Shown one piece after another: positions 9,358-18,640 of a stretch of 64,000 nt of DNA. How positions within the stretch are numbered: the first letter of the stretch is position 1; the number at the start of each line of letters is the position of its first letter. The translations under genes were made by a program, and so were the position numbers. This DNA comes from an uncultured Bacteroidota bacterium (GTDB lineage: Bacteria > Bacteroidota > Rhodothermia > Balneolales > Balneolaceae): assembly GCA_913057895.1 (NCBI GenBank), contig CAJXOH010000003.1:1-64000 (forward strand), in the 5' to 3' direction. Under the pieces are notes generated by a model that was given only the letters and a program-made list of their open reading frames with translations, was not told the DNA's origin and did not search any database.

Positions 9358-10284
9358 TTATTCAGCCTTTTGAAAGAAGTTGAGTAACCCTTTCATCCGT
9401 TTTTTGTCCTTTATGATGAACAACGGAACCGAGAAATCAGATTGTACGAGCTTTTCGACCACGGTTCCACGAAACAGAGCGCTCGTAGGGTTTTTCCCTT
9501 TGGATCCAAGGACAATCATGTCTGCCATCTGTTGCAACGCTTCATGTCGCACAACTTCGGACAATTTCCTCCCTTCACTTAGGGTGAACACATAGTCAAT
9601 GGTTTGGTCCTTTAGCTCACTCTGAGCGATAAACTTGTTGGCTTTAGCCCGAAGGACACTCCTTGCTTTATCAGCTAAATCCTCTGTTGGCGTGGTTAGA
9701 GGAAAGAACTGCGCAGGTAACTCAAACACATGTTGAGCGGTGATTTGAGCCTGAGACTTCGCCCCAAATTGTGCAGCAGCCTTAAGTGCAGTTAGTGACG
9801 CCTCGGTAAAATCGATCGGCACCATAATGTGATCAATACTTGTGCGGGTCTGCTCTGGGACAAACATCACAGAGTTTTCCATAAAAGAAGCAATAGAGCT
9901 AAGAATAAGACCGGTCCCTTTGTAGGTCGTCTTTTTCCCAACGAGTGTAATGTCTGCGTTGAGAGTCACAGACGTTTCCAGAATCGTTTCCAGTGCATGG
10001 CCATACACAACATGAATGGTGGGTTTAATGGTGGATTCTAGCTGTGATAATTCTTGGGTAATTGTTTCCGTGAGCTCGTCTCGTAGGATTTCGTCCAATG
10101 GTTGGTCTAACTCTGGAAACTCATCTACTAATTCTTGTGGTACGTCAAACTCCTTAATCACATGGAGAAAATGCACATCATCCATATCAAGTAAATCAGC
10201 GATGAAAGCACTATATCGTATCAAGATCGTGTCCATATTGGACAGATCTAAACAGACCAGGAGTTTGTTGGATTGATTGATCAT
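9358..10284 (-). CDS. Tandem-domain universal stress protein (UspA family)
   Basis: A 308-residue cytoplasmic protein with two Usp folds (about 1-145 and 150-300). The second half is well conserved: IMVPIDFTEASLTALKAAAQFGA opens it, and VLGSKGKNPTSALFRGTVVEKL gives the G-x2-G-x9-G(S/T)-like ATP-binding loop. The first domain is more diverged. Its ATG overlaps the stop of the BCCT transporter gene as ATGA, so translation is probably coupled. This recalls UspA-type regulators encoded with compatible-solute transporters (TeaD with the TeaABC transporter in Halomonas), so a role in modulating the transporter is a reasonable inference. Confidence 0.88.
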   Translation of the reverse strand: MINQSNKLLVCLDLSNMDTILIRYSAFIADLLDMDDVHFLHVIKEFDVPQELVDEFPELDQPLDEILRDELTETITQELSQLESTIKPTIHVVYGHALETILETSVTLNADITLVGKKTTYKGTGLILSSIASFMENSVMFVPEQTRTSIDHIMVPIDFTEASLTALKAAAQFGAKSQAQITAQHVFELPAQFFPLTTPTEDLADKARSVLRAKANKFIAQSELKDQTIDYVFTLSEGRKLSEVVRHEALQQMADMIVLGSKGKNPTSALFRGTVVEKLVQSDFSVPLFIIKDKKRMKGLLNFFQKAE

Positions 10285-12128
10285 GAAGATGATGGGTTTG
10301 CAGAGGATTCTTCTTTTGTTGGATTGGTAGTGGTCGCACCGTTAGTGGAAGGGCTCTTTTGAGCGCTTGAGTCAGCCACGTCTTTGTGCTGAGTACCAAT
10401 TTCTTGTTTATCATCGTCCTGCTTATCCACTTTCCTCGCATCAATCGTCTCGGCAGCTTTGGCAGGTGAGGATTTGGTTGCTTGATTCTCAGAACGACGT
10501 TTCAAGACATTTCGTACAAGTTCGGTGTAGGCTTCTCGTTGACGCCCTTCGTCTTTACGCTGCAGACTTTCATGTTCTTCTTGGAGTCCTTTATACAGAC
10601 TGTAGCACATAATCAGAACAATGATGGCAAATGGAAATCCAGCCAAAATAGATGCTGTCTGTAGTGCTGCCAACCCACCACCAAGCAATAAAACGGCTGC
10701 TACGAGCCCTTCCATTTGTGCCCAGAAAATTCGTTGTCCAACAGGTGCGTCCAATTTCCCCCCAGAGGTGAGACTATCCACAACGAGTGAACCAGAGTCA
10801 GACGATGTCACAAAGAATCCAACGACAAGGGAGATAGCTAATAGGTTAATGAAGAAGCTTGCAGGAAACGATTCGACCATCACAAATAATGCAGTGGCTA
10901 CATTTTCTTGGACAGCCTCTGAGATGACACTATTGAGTTGTAACTCCTGAAACAATGCAGTCCCTCCAAATGCACTTATCCAGAAAAATGTCAGAAGTGT
11001 AGGTACGAGCAGAACACCCAGGATAAACTCCTTTACTGTACGACCCTTCGAAATTCGAGCAATGAACATTCCAACAAATGGTGACCAAGAAATCCACCAT
11101 GCCCAGTAGAATACGGTCCAGCTGTTTTGCCATGCTCCCTCCATTCTATAGGACTCTGTCCACAGCGATAATTGGAGAAGATTTTGTGCGTAATTCCCAG
11201 TGTTTTGAACGAAGGAATCAAAAATGAATAGTGTGGGTCCTGCTAGCACGACAATAACCAATAGCGCCGCAGCCAAGCGGATGTTAAATTCAGATAATAC
11301 ACGCACGCCCTTGTCGAGCCCTAAGATGACTGATACCGTCGCAGCCATGGTAATAATCCCTATGAGAATGACTTGCGAGATGGTTGTATCGGGGATATCA
11401 AAAAGATGATTCAAGCCTGCTGCGATTTGTTGAACACCAAACCCTAGAGTCGTCGCAAGTCCAAATAGAGTAGAAACAACGGCCAATACATCAATGAGGT
11501 CGCCAATCCATCCATGAATTTTACTCCCCAAAATGGGTTGGAAGATAGATCGAATCGAAAGAGGTAATTTTTTGTTGAAAGCAAAAAACGCGATTGCAAG
11601 CCCTACGACTGCATAAATAGACCAAGCATGTAGCCCATAATGTAAAAACGTGATTTGCATAGCGGTTTGCGCAGCATCAGCATCTTGTCCTTGAGAGAAT
11701 GGATTGTTTATAAAATGGGTAATTGGCTCACCCACCCCCCAAAAAAGGAGTCCAATTCCCATTCCTGCCGAAAAGAGCATCGAAAACCAGGCAAATTTGC
11801 TGAATTCGGGAGTGGCTTTCTCTCCACCAATACGAATTTCTCCAAAACGGCTAAATGCTAAATAGATGCAAAACAGCAGGAACAGGTTGACAGCGATGAT
11901 GAAGAACCAGCCTGTATAGGTGGACACGCCATCTTGAATAGTGGAAAAGATATTATCCACCTGTGTTCCAAGGGCAAGTGTCACGCTAATAAACGCGAGG
12001 GCGACAATGGAGGAGGTCCAAAATACTGGACCATGAAAATCGAAATAACGATTTTGAATACTAAATTTGCCACGTCGAATTGGACCGATGGAGGCGTCGT
12101 CCGCCGGTTCCTTTTCGTGTTGTGTCAT
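10281..12128 (-). CDS. BCCT family betaine/choline/carnitine-type transporter
   Basis: A 615-residue inner-membrane symporter. The family signature YWAWWISWSPFVGMFIARISKGRT and the glycine-rich segment GMGIGLLFWGVGEP are both present. GMGIG is typical of sodium-coupled betaine transporters such as BetP. About 12 hydrophobic segments cover residues 25-520. The last 100 residues form a charged, low-complexity cytoplasmic tail (KDEGRQREAY onward), comparable to the osmosensory tails of this family. The gene lies 27 bp after pruA and overlaps the UspA gene, so all three are probably one operon. Glycine betaine or proline is the likeliest substrate; pruA makes proline attractive, but the sequence does not decide it. 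Confidence 0.92.
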   Translation of the reverse strand: MTQHEKEPADDASIGPIRRGKFSIQNRYFDFHGPVFWTSSIVALAFISVTLALGTQVDNIFSTIQDGVSTYTGWFFIIAVNLFLLFCIYLAFSRFGEIRIGGEKATPEFSKFAWFSMLFSAGMGIGLLFWGVGEPITHFINNPFSQGQDADAAQTAMQITFLHYGLHAWSIYAVVGLAIAFFAFNKKLPLSIRSIFQPILGSKIHGWIGDLIDVLAVVSTLFGLATTLGFGVQQIAAGLNHLFDIPDTTISQVILIGIITMAATVSVILGLDKGVRVLSEFNIRLAAALLVIVVLAGPTLFIFDSFVQNTGNYAQNLLQLSLWTESYRMEGAWQNSWTVFYWAWWISWSPFVGMFIARISKGRTVKEFILGVLLVPTLLTFFWISAFGGTALFQELQLNSVISEAVQENVATALFVMVESFPASFFINLLAISLVVGFFVTSSDSGSLVVDSLTSGGKLDAPVGQRIFWAQMEGLVAAVLLLGGGLAALQTASILAGFPFAIIVLIMCYSLYKGLQEEHESLQRKDEGRQREAYTELVRNVLKRRSENQATKSSPAKAAETIDARKVDKQDDDKQEIGTQHKDVADSSAQKSPSTNGATTTNPTKEESSANPSSS

Positions 12129-12155
12129 AGAGAATGGGTCTTGCGAAAGCCAGCC

Positions 12156-13781
12156 CTAACCCATGTAAGGATACGTCCAATCCGTTGGTGGATCAGTTGT
12201 CTCCTTCATAGATCTCATCGATAACCAGCGGTAAAGATGCGGGATGCTTCCTGCTTTGTCATTGGTGCCGGATTTACGGCTTCCACCGAAAGGTTGCTGG
12301 TTCACCACAGCGGCGGTCGGTTTGTCGTTGATGTAAAAGTTTCCTGCAGCTTGGCGCAGTTTGTCTGCCATATGTTTTAGAACATGTCGGTCGCGCGCAA
12401 AAATAGCTCCTGTCAGTGCGTAAGGGGATGTCGATTCGCAGATGTCTAATGTCTCTTCAAATTTTGCATCATCATAGACATATACTGTAAGGACCGGACC
12501 AAAAATCTCCTCTTCCATGGTCACGAAGTGTGGATTCGTCGTCAAAATGACGGTTGGTTTCACAAAGTATCCCACAGAGTCATCGGCATCTCCTCCAATG
12601 ATGATTTCCGCATCATCTGCTTGGCGAGCCTTGTCGATGTAGCCAGTGATTTTATCAAAGGATTTCTGATCGATCACAGCACCCATAAAATGACTGAAAT
12701 CTTCCACGTCCCCAACAGTAATCTTGGCAATCTCCTGTTCTAAATGTGCCCGTGTATCAGCCCATAGACTTTTTGGTACATACATACGGCTTGCCGCAGA
12801 GCATTTTTGCCCCTGATACTCATAGGCGGCGCGAATGGCAGCTGTTGCAATCACAACAGGGTCTGCGCTCTCATGAGCAAAGATAAAATCCTTCCCTCCG
12901 GTTTCTCCTACGATGCGTGGGTAGGTTTTATAGGTCTCAATGTTGTTACCGATGGTCTTCCATAGATGGTGGAACGTGGCAGCAGATCCAGTAAAATGGA
13001 GCCCAGATAAATCGGGTGAAGCAAGTGCTGGGTCTCCAACATCTGCTCCCATTCCAGGAAGAAAGTTGATCACACCATCAGGCAATCCAGCTTCCTGCAA
13101 GATGGTCATGAGGAAGTAGTTGGAATAGAATGCCGTTGGTGAAGGTTTCCAAAGCACAACATTTCCACATAGTGCCGGTGCGCCTGGTATGTTTCCAGCA
13201 ATTGCAGTGAAATTGAACGGACTCACCCCAAATACAAACCCTTCAAGGGGTCGGTACTCCACCCGATTCCACATCCCATCCGGAGAATAGGGTTGATCCT
13301 CAATCAGTTTTTGATAATACCATGAGTTAAATCGGAAAAAATCACACAATTCACCTGCTGCCTCAATCTCCGCTTGTTGCGCCGTTTTGGATTGACCAAG
13401 CATCGTAGAGGCATTCATTAGATTTCTATAACGGCCTGCAATGAGGTCGGCTGCTTTATTGAATACAGCTGCGCGCTCTTCCCAAGGCAGATCAGCCCAT
13501 GCCTGCTGGGCCTTCTTTGAAGCTTCGATAGCCATGGCAACCTCTTTTTCGCCACACAGGTGGGCTTTGGCTAGAACATGGCTATGATTATGAGGACATA
13601 CAACATCATAGGTGTTGCCCGTTTTTACCTCCTTACCTCCGATAATGGCAGGGATTTCGATGGTTTTGGATTTGAGCTTTTTAAGTTCTGCCTGTAGTGC
13701 ATCACGCTCTGGGGTCCCAGGTGCATAGCTTAGGTAGGGCTCATTTTTTGGCTCACGAAGGTGAAATTTGGCAATACTCAT
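12156..13781 (-). CDS. pruA: L-glutamate gamma-semialdehyde (1-pyrroline-5-carboxylate) dehydrogenase
   Basis: This enzyme oxidises glutamate gamma-semialdehyde to glutamate with NAD+, the second step of proline catabolism. At 541 residues and with a start resembling SYAPGTPERDALQAEL, it is the ALDH4A1-like stand-alone form and not the PutA-fused bacterial one. Catalytic residues are visible: Glu293 in VGETGGKD and the nucleophile Cys327 in GQKCSAASR; GSAATF (about 265) lies in the cofactor-binding region. It is the first gene of a likely operon with a BCCT transporter and a UspA protein. No proline dehydrogenase gene is in the window. Confidence 0.95.
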   Translation of the reverse strand: MSIAKFHLREPKNEPYLSYAPGTPERDALQAELKKLKSKTIEIPAIIGGKEVKTGNTYDVVCPHNHSHVLAKAHLCGEKEVAMAIEASKKAQQAWADLPWEERAAVFNKAADLIAGRYRNLMNASTMLGQSKTAQQAEIEAAGELCDFFRFNSWYYQKLIEDQPYSPDGMWNRVEYRPLEGFVFGVSPFNFTAIAGNIPGAPALCGNVVLWKPSPTAFYSNYFLMTILQEAGLPDGVINFLPGMGADVGDPALASPDLSGLHFTGSAATFHHLWKTIGNNIETYKTYPRIVGETGGKDFIFAHESADPVVIATAAIRAAYEYQGQKCSAASRMYVPKSLWADTRAHLEQEIAKITVGDVEDFSHFMGAVIDQKSFDKITGYIDKARQADDAEIIIGGDADDSVGYFVKPTVILTTNPHFVTMEEEIFGPVLTVYVYDDAKFEETLDICESTSPYALTGAIFARDRHVLKHMADKLRQAAGNFYINDKPTAAVVNQQPFGGSRKSGTNDKAGSIPHLYRWLSMRSMKETTDPPTDWTYPYMG

Positions 13782-13917
13782 GGGGTGTTGACTCCAAAAA
13801 CGTTAGGATTAACAAATTGATACTGACACGAACCATAAACTAACGGTTACAGCCCCCTCTTTCAACTGGAATGGCTGTTTCAAAAAATCCGTTATTTTTC
13901 TGTAAGAAATCGCGTCG

Positions 13918-13947
13918 TTGCGACTCTATGTAATACAATTAATTTTT
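13918..13947 (+). promoter_or_regulatory. Bacteroidota-type promoter for the DsbA-like gene
   Basis: TTG at 13918-13920 is followed after exactly 19 nt by TAATTTTT at 13940-13947. This resembles the Bacteroidota primary-sigma promoter (TTTG-N19-TAnnTTTG) and ends 17 bp before the ATG, which would give a very short leader. Confidence 0.45.
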
Positions 13948-13964
13948 AGCTGATCCCCATTCCA

Positions 13965-14555
13965 ATGAAAAAAGTACTTGGTGGTTTTCTCGCAGTCGTA
14001 GTAATTGCACTTGCAGGCTGGTTCTTCACGAACAATAATTCATCCTCAACGCCAGAGGTTCCAACATCCGAGGTTGTAACGATTTTGAAATACAACGATT
14101 ACCAGTGTCCGACTTGTAAAAATGTTAGACCCATGGAGAAGCAGTTATTGGCTGAGTATGGTGACAAGATAGATTTTCAGTATCGACACTTTCCTTTAGA
14201 TATGCATCAATTTGCGCCGTTGGCATCGCGTGCAGTCGAAGCAGCCATCAGGCAAGATGCTTATGAAGGAATGCAAGAACGAATTTTTGAGGAGCAAGCT
14301 ATTTGGTCCGCAGGCAATGCCCGCCAATACTTTTTTAGCTATGCCGAAGACTTAGGACTCGATATGGAGCAGTTCGAAGCAGACATTGACTCTGAGGAGG
14401 TCATAGCCATTGTTGAATCTCAACGTCGAGAAGGCAATAGACGATTGGTGACTGGCACGCCGACATACTTTATCAACGGCCGAAAAATCAGCGGTATTCC
14501 GGCGAATGTTGAGCAGTTCAAAGATCTTGTGGATCTATATTTGGCAGAGGGATAA
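13965..14555 (+). CDS. DsbA-family thioredoxin-like oxidoreductase, membrane-anchored
   Basis: A 196-residue protein with an uncleaved-looking N-terminal membrane segment (residues 4-21) that would place its thioredoxin-like DSBA domain in the periplasm. The active site is Cys48-Pro-Thr-Cys51 in NDYQCPTCKN, and the cis-proline loop is GTPTYFINGR near residue 165. The layout (YRHFPLDMHQFAPLASRAVEAA) resembles the BdbD/DsbA-like group that oxidises secreted proteins. It lies 8 bp upstream of hemW and may be co-transcribed with it. Oxidase rather than isomerase function is inferred from the family only. Confidence 0.88.
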   Translation: MKKVLGGFLAVVVIALAGWFFTNNNSSSTPEVPTSEVVTILKYNDYQCPTCKNVRPMEKQLLAEYGDKIDFQYRHFPLDMHQFAPLASRAVEAAIRQDAYEGMQERIFEEQAIWSAGNARQYFFSYAEDLGLDMEQFEADIDSEEVIAIVESQRREGNRRLVTGTPTYFINGRKISGIPANVEQFKDLVDLYLAEG

Positions 14556-14563
14556 TCCCTTCT

Positions 14564-15799
14564 TTGGCCGGGCTGTACCTCCATATTCCTTTTTGCCAAC
14601 AAGCATGTAGTTATTGTGATTTCTACTTCTCGACCCGTCTACAACGGGTCGATGAGTTTGTTGACGCAATGGAGCAGCGAATACAACAAGCGGGCCGATC
14701 AAGATGGTCTTCATCGACCTTTAGGACACTCTATCTAGGGGGTGGAACACCCTCAATTCTCTCCTTGGCTCATGTAGAGAGGTTGCTTAGGGCGGTACAT
14801 CAATCTTTTACGACCCAATTTGATGAGATTACCTTTGAGCTCAATCCAGAAAACAGCTCAAAGGAGTATCTAGATGGACTAGAAGCTCTGGGAATTACCC
14901 GACTCAGCGTTGGAATTCAGAGTCTGCAACCACACATTCTCACCTTTATGCATCGAGCTCATGACCGCGAGACTGCATTACGTTGTCTAGAAGAACTCGT
15001 GGGAAGTCGATTCACACGATGGAGTGCAGATTTGATACTTGGGAATCCAGGTCAGACGCTCGATGATGTGAATGCTGATGTCACATCGCTATCCATGTTT
15101 GAGCCTCCTCATATATCCGCCTATGCCTTGATGTTGGAAGAACGCACCCGTCTTTCAAAACAAGTAGCATTGGGACGGATTCAAATGTTGGACGGAGACC
15201 TAGTTGCCGATCAAATGCAAGTTGCACAAAGCCATCTCCGAGAGGCTGGGTATGCTCGCTATGAGGTGAGCAGTTTTGCAAAACAAGGTGTGCCAGGCGA
15301 GTCTGAAAACACCTATAATCGAGCCATTCACAATAGTCGATACTGGGATCACCAGCCGTATCTCGGGCTAGGGCCATCTGCCCATTCACTTTGGTGGGAT
15401 GACTCCACTACGCAAGCCTCAGGGTCTCGATGGCATGAAGTGAAAGATCTTCGAAAGTGGATGGCTACCGTCACTGAATACCCAGGCGAAGAGGCGTTTC
15501 AGGTCGATCTTGAACACCTAGACCCAGTTACACTTGCAGAAGAACGCATTATGATGGCCTTGAGGACGTCCGAGGGACTTACATTTCAAGAGCTGGCCAA
15601 TCGATACCAGGTCAAGCTGACACAGACTCATTACGACCACATTGAGCAATGGATTGCCCACGGTTGGGCGGTGCCAGGTCTCACAGATCGTGTAAGATTT
15701 ACGGATCTAGGGCTCGATCGAGCAGATGCCTTACTCCTGGACTTACTGTCCATTCCGTTGGAGAGTCACCGCTCTAACGTCACGGAATCCTTGACCTGA
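14564..15799 (+). CDS. hemW: Radical SAM heme chaperone HemW (coproporphyrinogen oxidase-like)
   Basis: A 411-residue radical SAM protein. MAGLYLHIPFCQQACSYCDF gives the CX3CX2C cluster (Cys11, Cys15, Cys18) and matches the usual HemW N-terminus, so I accept the TTG start at 14564; no ATG is available nearby. Further family marks are YLGGGTPS, FELNPEN, RLSVGIQS and GLGPSAHS. Known HemW proteins insert heme into respiratory enzymes and are not true HemN oxidases. The last 57 bp overlap the 3' end of the convergent metalloprotease gene. Confidence 0.92.
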   Translation: MAGLYLHIPFCQQACSYCDFYFSTRLQRVDEFVDAMEQRIQQAGRSRWSSSTFRTLYLGGGTPSILSLAHVERLLRAVHQSFTTQFDEITFELNPENSSKEYLDGLEALGITRLSVGIQSLQPHILTFMHRAHDRETALRCLEELVGSRFTRWSADLILGNPGQTLDDVNADVTSLSMFEPPHISAYALMLEERTRLSKQVALGRIQMLDGDLVADQMQVAQSHLREAGYARYEVSSFAKQGVPGESENTYNRAIHNSRYWDHQPYLGLGPSAHSLWWDDSTTQASGSRWHEVKDLRKWMATVTEYPGEEAFQVDLEHLDPVTLAEERIMMALRTSEGLTFQELANRYQVKLTQTHYDHIEQWIAHGWAVPGLTDRVRFTDLGLDRADALLLDLLSIPLESHRSNVTESLT

Positions 15800-17581
15800 A
15801 AATTGGATAAAGTAGACGCCGGATGCGATACCCTCCGGACGCCATTCCACCGAATGGAATCCATCAGAATAGGATTGATGTTGAACGAGTTGACTCACGC
15901 GCCTTCCGGTTGCATCAAAGACAGTCATCGAGACCTCTCCGGGAGCATTAAGGTAAAATGGAATCGATACTTGATCACCGAATGGGTTTGGGTAAGGCAA
16001 TAACAATCCTCGTTCAGGTAGAAAGACCGCATCCACAAGCCATTCAAGACCGGATAATGTTTGTTCATTTGACCCACTCAACGTACTTCGATACGATGTG
16101 TTGACGACAACCATGGTAAGATCAGAAATGTCAGCCCAAGACCATCCCGGGACTAATGTTGTGGACACTTGATTGGATACACTTTGGAACACTTCTTTTT
16201 GACGTCCATCCTTGAACCTTGCCAATAATCCGACGCCCATAGGGGTAGATGCTGATTGTTTATTCACACGCACCAAGACACCCTGAGTTGGGTCCGCAGT
16301 CGCTGGAGGAATCAGTTGCACCGTTTTTGCTGCCCAACTACTAATCGATCCCAGGTTATCTGTCTCTGGGAAGGCCTGTATGTTTACAGATGAAGTAAAT
16401 TTCGCCTTTGGATAAAATGCAGACTCCTCAAATCCATAGGCAGCTTCGTTGGATGCTGGTGTCCACATTTGATCTGCAGCTCCTTCAAGAGAACCAGCAT
16501 GCCACAAATGGTTTTGCGTATGATCATTCTTTAGTGCGAGGGCGCTTTCTAGAAAGGTGCTTTCTTGCACACCACTTCCACCACCAAGAAGGCGCTGGTA
16601 GACGATTGTCATGGCGTCTAGCATCGATCGATCCCTATTTTGAGCAATCTCGCGCCACACCTCGACCCAAAATGACTCACCATACGTTTCTGCAAAGTAG
16701 AGCATCCATGTCACGTGACTGTATGCCACTGGGGTAGCCTGGGTAGGGGAGGAAAAAATGCTATTGGACACGAGGTAGTTGTAGTAATCATTGACATCGT
16801 CATACACCGTTTCCTCCATCATCGTCGCATCCATTTCGAGCCAGTCTTGATCTCCTACACCCCCTGACCATCGATTGTCTGCATATTGAATGGCATGCTT
16901 AAACTCGTGTGCAATGGTTACCAGTAGTGCTCCTTCCACATCTCCATCTGGCCAGTCATTTTGAGGAAACCCCACAAAATCGTGGTGCACGGACATTGAA
17001 GTTCCTGATGGATCACCGCTCGGGTAGGTATACCCATAAAACCCCATGTTTTCAAAGTCGATGCGATACATTTCCCCTTCTGGAATGGGGTCTGTATACC
17101 CTAATTCTAAAACCATTTTCTTGTACGAAGAATCGGCTGCAACAGCTGCAGTTTCTACATAATCTGGAATGCCATTTTGATCCTCATCATTGGAGGGCAC
17201 AGCGTCAGAACCCGTCAGTGTGTAGTAAAGCACGAATTTTCCTGATGGTGATTGATGGCTTTGGATTAGATTGTTTTCAGTGGAAGGCTCAGCATCCATT
17301 GCCCTGGCTTTAGGGCGTTGCGACATTGCTGGACTCGCTAGAAGCGTCCCACATTTTTGAGTGGTCGCATCGACAAAGGATGAAGGAGTTGGATGGCTGT
17401 CTACGTCAGACTCATGGTCGTTGTGAATGGCACCTCTTACATCCTGCGCCATCACTGCACCAGGGAGACCATACCCAATAAGTACGACAAATACCCCAAA
17501 TAGTACCCATTTGGATGGTACGCAGGCCCCTACGACAGGGTGTTTCGTTATAGTTGGATGTGTATTAATGGGACCTCTCAT
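15743..17581 (-). CDS. Secreted MXAN_6640-like zinc metalloprotease with T9SS sorting domain
   Basis: A 612-residue exported protein. The signal peptide is long (hydrophobic core WVLFGVFVVLIG, cleavage near VMAQ, residue 46). DEDQNGIPDYVE near 132-143 and IAHEFKHAIQY, with His225, Glu226 and His229 as the zinc and catalytic residues, match the MXAN_6640-type putative metalloproteases. Glu249 or Glu257 could be the third ligand. The C-terminus (YPNPFGDQVSIPF, VFDATGRRV, GVYFIQF) is a T9SS type A sorting domain, so secretion to the surface is expected. Its end overlaps hemW by 57 bp. Substrate unknown. Confidence 0.85.
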   Translation of the reverse strand: MRGPINTHPTITKHPVVGACVPSKWVLFGVFVVLIGYGLPGAVMAQDVRGAIHNDHESDVDSHPTPSSFVDATTQKCGTLLASPAMSQRPKARAMDAEPSTENNLIQSHQSPSGKFVLYYTLTGSDAVPSNDEDQNGIPDYVETAAVAADSSYKKMVLELGYTDPIPEGEMYRIDFENMGFYGYTYPSGDPSGTSMSVHHDFVGFPQNDWPDGDVEGALLVTIAHEFKHAIQYADNRWSGGVGDQDWLEMDATMMEETVYDDVNDYYNYLVSNSIFSSPTQATPVAYSHVTWMLYFAETYGESFWVEVWREIAQNRDRSMLDAMTIVYQRLLGGGSGVQESTFLESALALKNDHTQNHLWHAGSLEGAADQMWTPASNEAAYGFEESAFYPKAKFTSSVNIQAFPETDNLGSISSWAAKTVQLIPPATADPTQGVLVRVNKQSASTPMGVGLLARFKDGRQKEVFQSVSNQVSTTLVPGWSWADISDLTMVVVNTSYRSTLSGSNEQTLSGLEWLVDAVFLPERGLLLPYPNPFGDQVSIPFYLNAPGEVSMTVFDATGRRVSQLVQHQSYSDGFHSVEWRPEGIASGVYFIQFSGQGFRDVRAVTLQRNGQ

Positions 17582-17589
17582 GGATTGCT

Positions 17590-17610
17590 CATTGTGAATG
17601 CGTCACAATG
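17590..17610. promoter_or_regulatory. Perfect palindrome between the metalloprotease gene and trhO
   Basis: CATTGTGA and TCACAATG form perfect 8-bp arms around a 5-nt centre, in the 78-bp divergent intergenic region and 8 bp from the metalloprotease ATG. The half-sites look like those of CRP/FNR-family regulators (TGTGA/TCACA), but the spacer is 5 nt and not 6. It is a candidate operator for either gene. Confidence 0.4.
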
Positions 17611-17659
17611 GAAGCAGTAACCGTTTACATTAAAATACGTGAAGCGTATCTTAATTGTT

Positions 17660-18640
17660 ATGACGTTTCACGTTCTACTTTATTATCAATTCACGCCGAT
17701 AGAGGACCCACAAGAGTTTGCGAAGACCCATCGACAATGGCTCAAAGATCGTGAGCTCAAAGGAAGGGTTTATGTGTCTCAAGAAGGTCTAAACGGTACC
17801 GTTGCGGGAACTCCAGAGCAAATGGAGGAGTATATGGAGATGGTTCGTGCCATCCCTGGATTTGAAACGATAGAGTTCAAAATTGATGAATGTGAGTACA
17901 TCCCATTTGCCAAATTGACGTGTAAAGTTCGCAAAGAAATTGTTGCGCTACATGAAGAAGGGGTGGATCCTGCAGAGGGGGGGCGTCATTTATCTCCCGA
18001 AGAGTGGAGAGCTCACTTTGACCAAGAGGAAGATTTTGTATTGATTGATGTGCGAAACGATTATGAGTCCAAGATTGGTCATTTTGAAGGAGCGATTTGT
18101 CCACCAGTTGAGAACTTTTACGACTTCCCAAAGTGGTTAGATGAAGCTAATCTTCCGAAGGATAAAAAGGTGCTTATGTATTGCACTGGAGGAATTCGAT
18201 GTGAGAAATTCTCTGTAGTGATGAAGAAAAAAGGGTGGGAAGATGTCAATCAGCTTCATGGTGGAATCCTCAATTATGCCAAAAAAGAGAAGGGCAAGCA
18301 TTTTCTCGGGAAATGTTTTGTGTTTGATGATCGCTTAGCGGTCCCGATTGACCCAGAAGCTCAAGAACCACTGGCTACGTGCGAAATCACGGGGCAACCC
18401 ACTGATCATTACCTCAACTGTGCCAATATGGAGTGCAATAGACTCTTTTTGTGTTCTGAAGAGGGTGCTAAAACGTATGAGGGATGTTGCTCCGAAGAGT
18501 GCATGAGTAGTGAGGTGCGTCGACCCTTTGACCCAGAAACGGTGTATCAACCCTTCCGAAAGTGGTACAACTATTTCGACGATGACTTTAAACAACGATC
18601 AAAGTCTCGTGAACGAGTCCCGTCCGATTCGCATTGTTGA
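17660..18640 (+). CDS. trhO: tRNA uridine(34) hydroxylase, rhodanese family
   Basis: Known TrhO/YceA proteins hydroxylate uridine 34 of certain tRNAs, the first step toward cmo5U/mo5U. This protein has the family N-terminal domain (FHVLLYYQFTPIED, VSQEGLNGTVAG) and a rhodanese domain (LIDVRNDYE; active Cys in YCTGGIRCEKF). It also has a C-terminal cysteine-rich part with paired CxxxC-like motifs (NCANMECNRLFLC, CCSEEC). I use ATG 17660 because it gives the usual TrhO start; a GTG at 17639 is in frame. The end overlaps the next gene by 59 bp. Confidence 0.93.
   Translation: MTFHVLLYYQFTPIEDPQEFAKTHRQWLKDRELKGRVYVSQEGLNGTVAGTPEQMEEYMEMVRAIPGFETIEFKIDECEYIPFAKLTCKVRKEIVALHEEGVDPAEGGRHLSPEEWRAHFDQEEDFVLIDVRNDYESKIGHFEGAICPPVENFYDFPKWLDEANLPKDKKVLMYCTGGIRCEKFSVVMKKKGWEDVNQLHGGILNYAKKEKGKHFLGKCFVFDDRLAVPIDPEAQEPLATCEITGQPTDHYLNCANMECNRLFLCSEEGAKTYEGCCSEECMSSEVRRPFDPETVYQPFRKWYNYFDDDFKQRSKSRERVPSDSHC

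Noticed and set aside
16909-17313. Plus-strand 134-codon frame opposite the metalloprotease
   Set aside because: It is antisense to a region with signal peptide and HExxH motifs, and its composition is that of a shadow frame.
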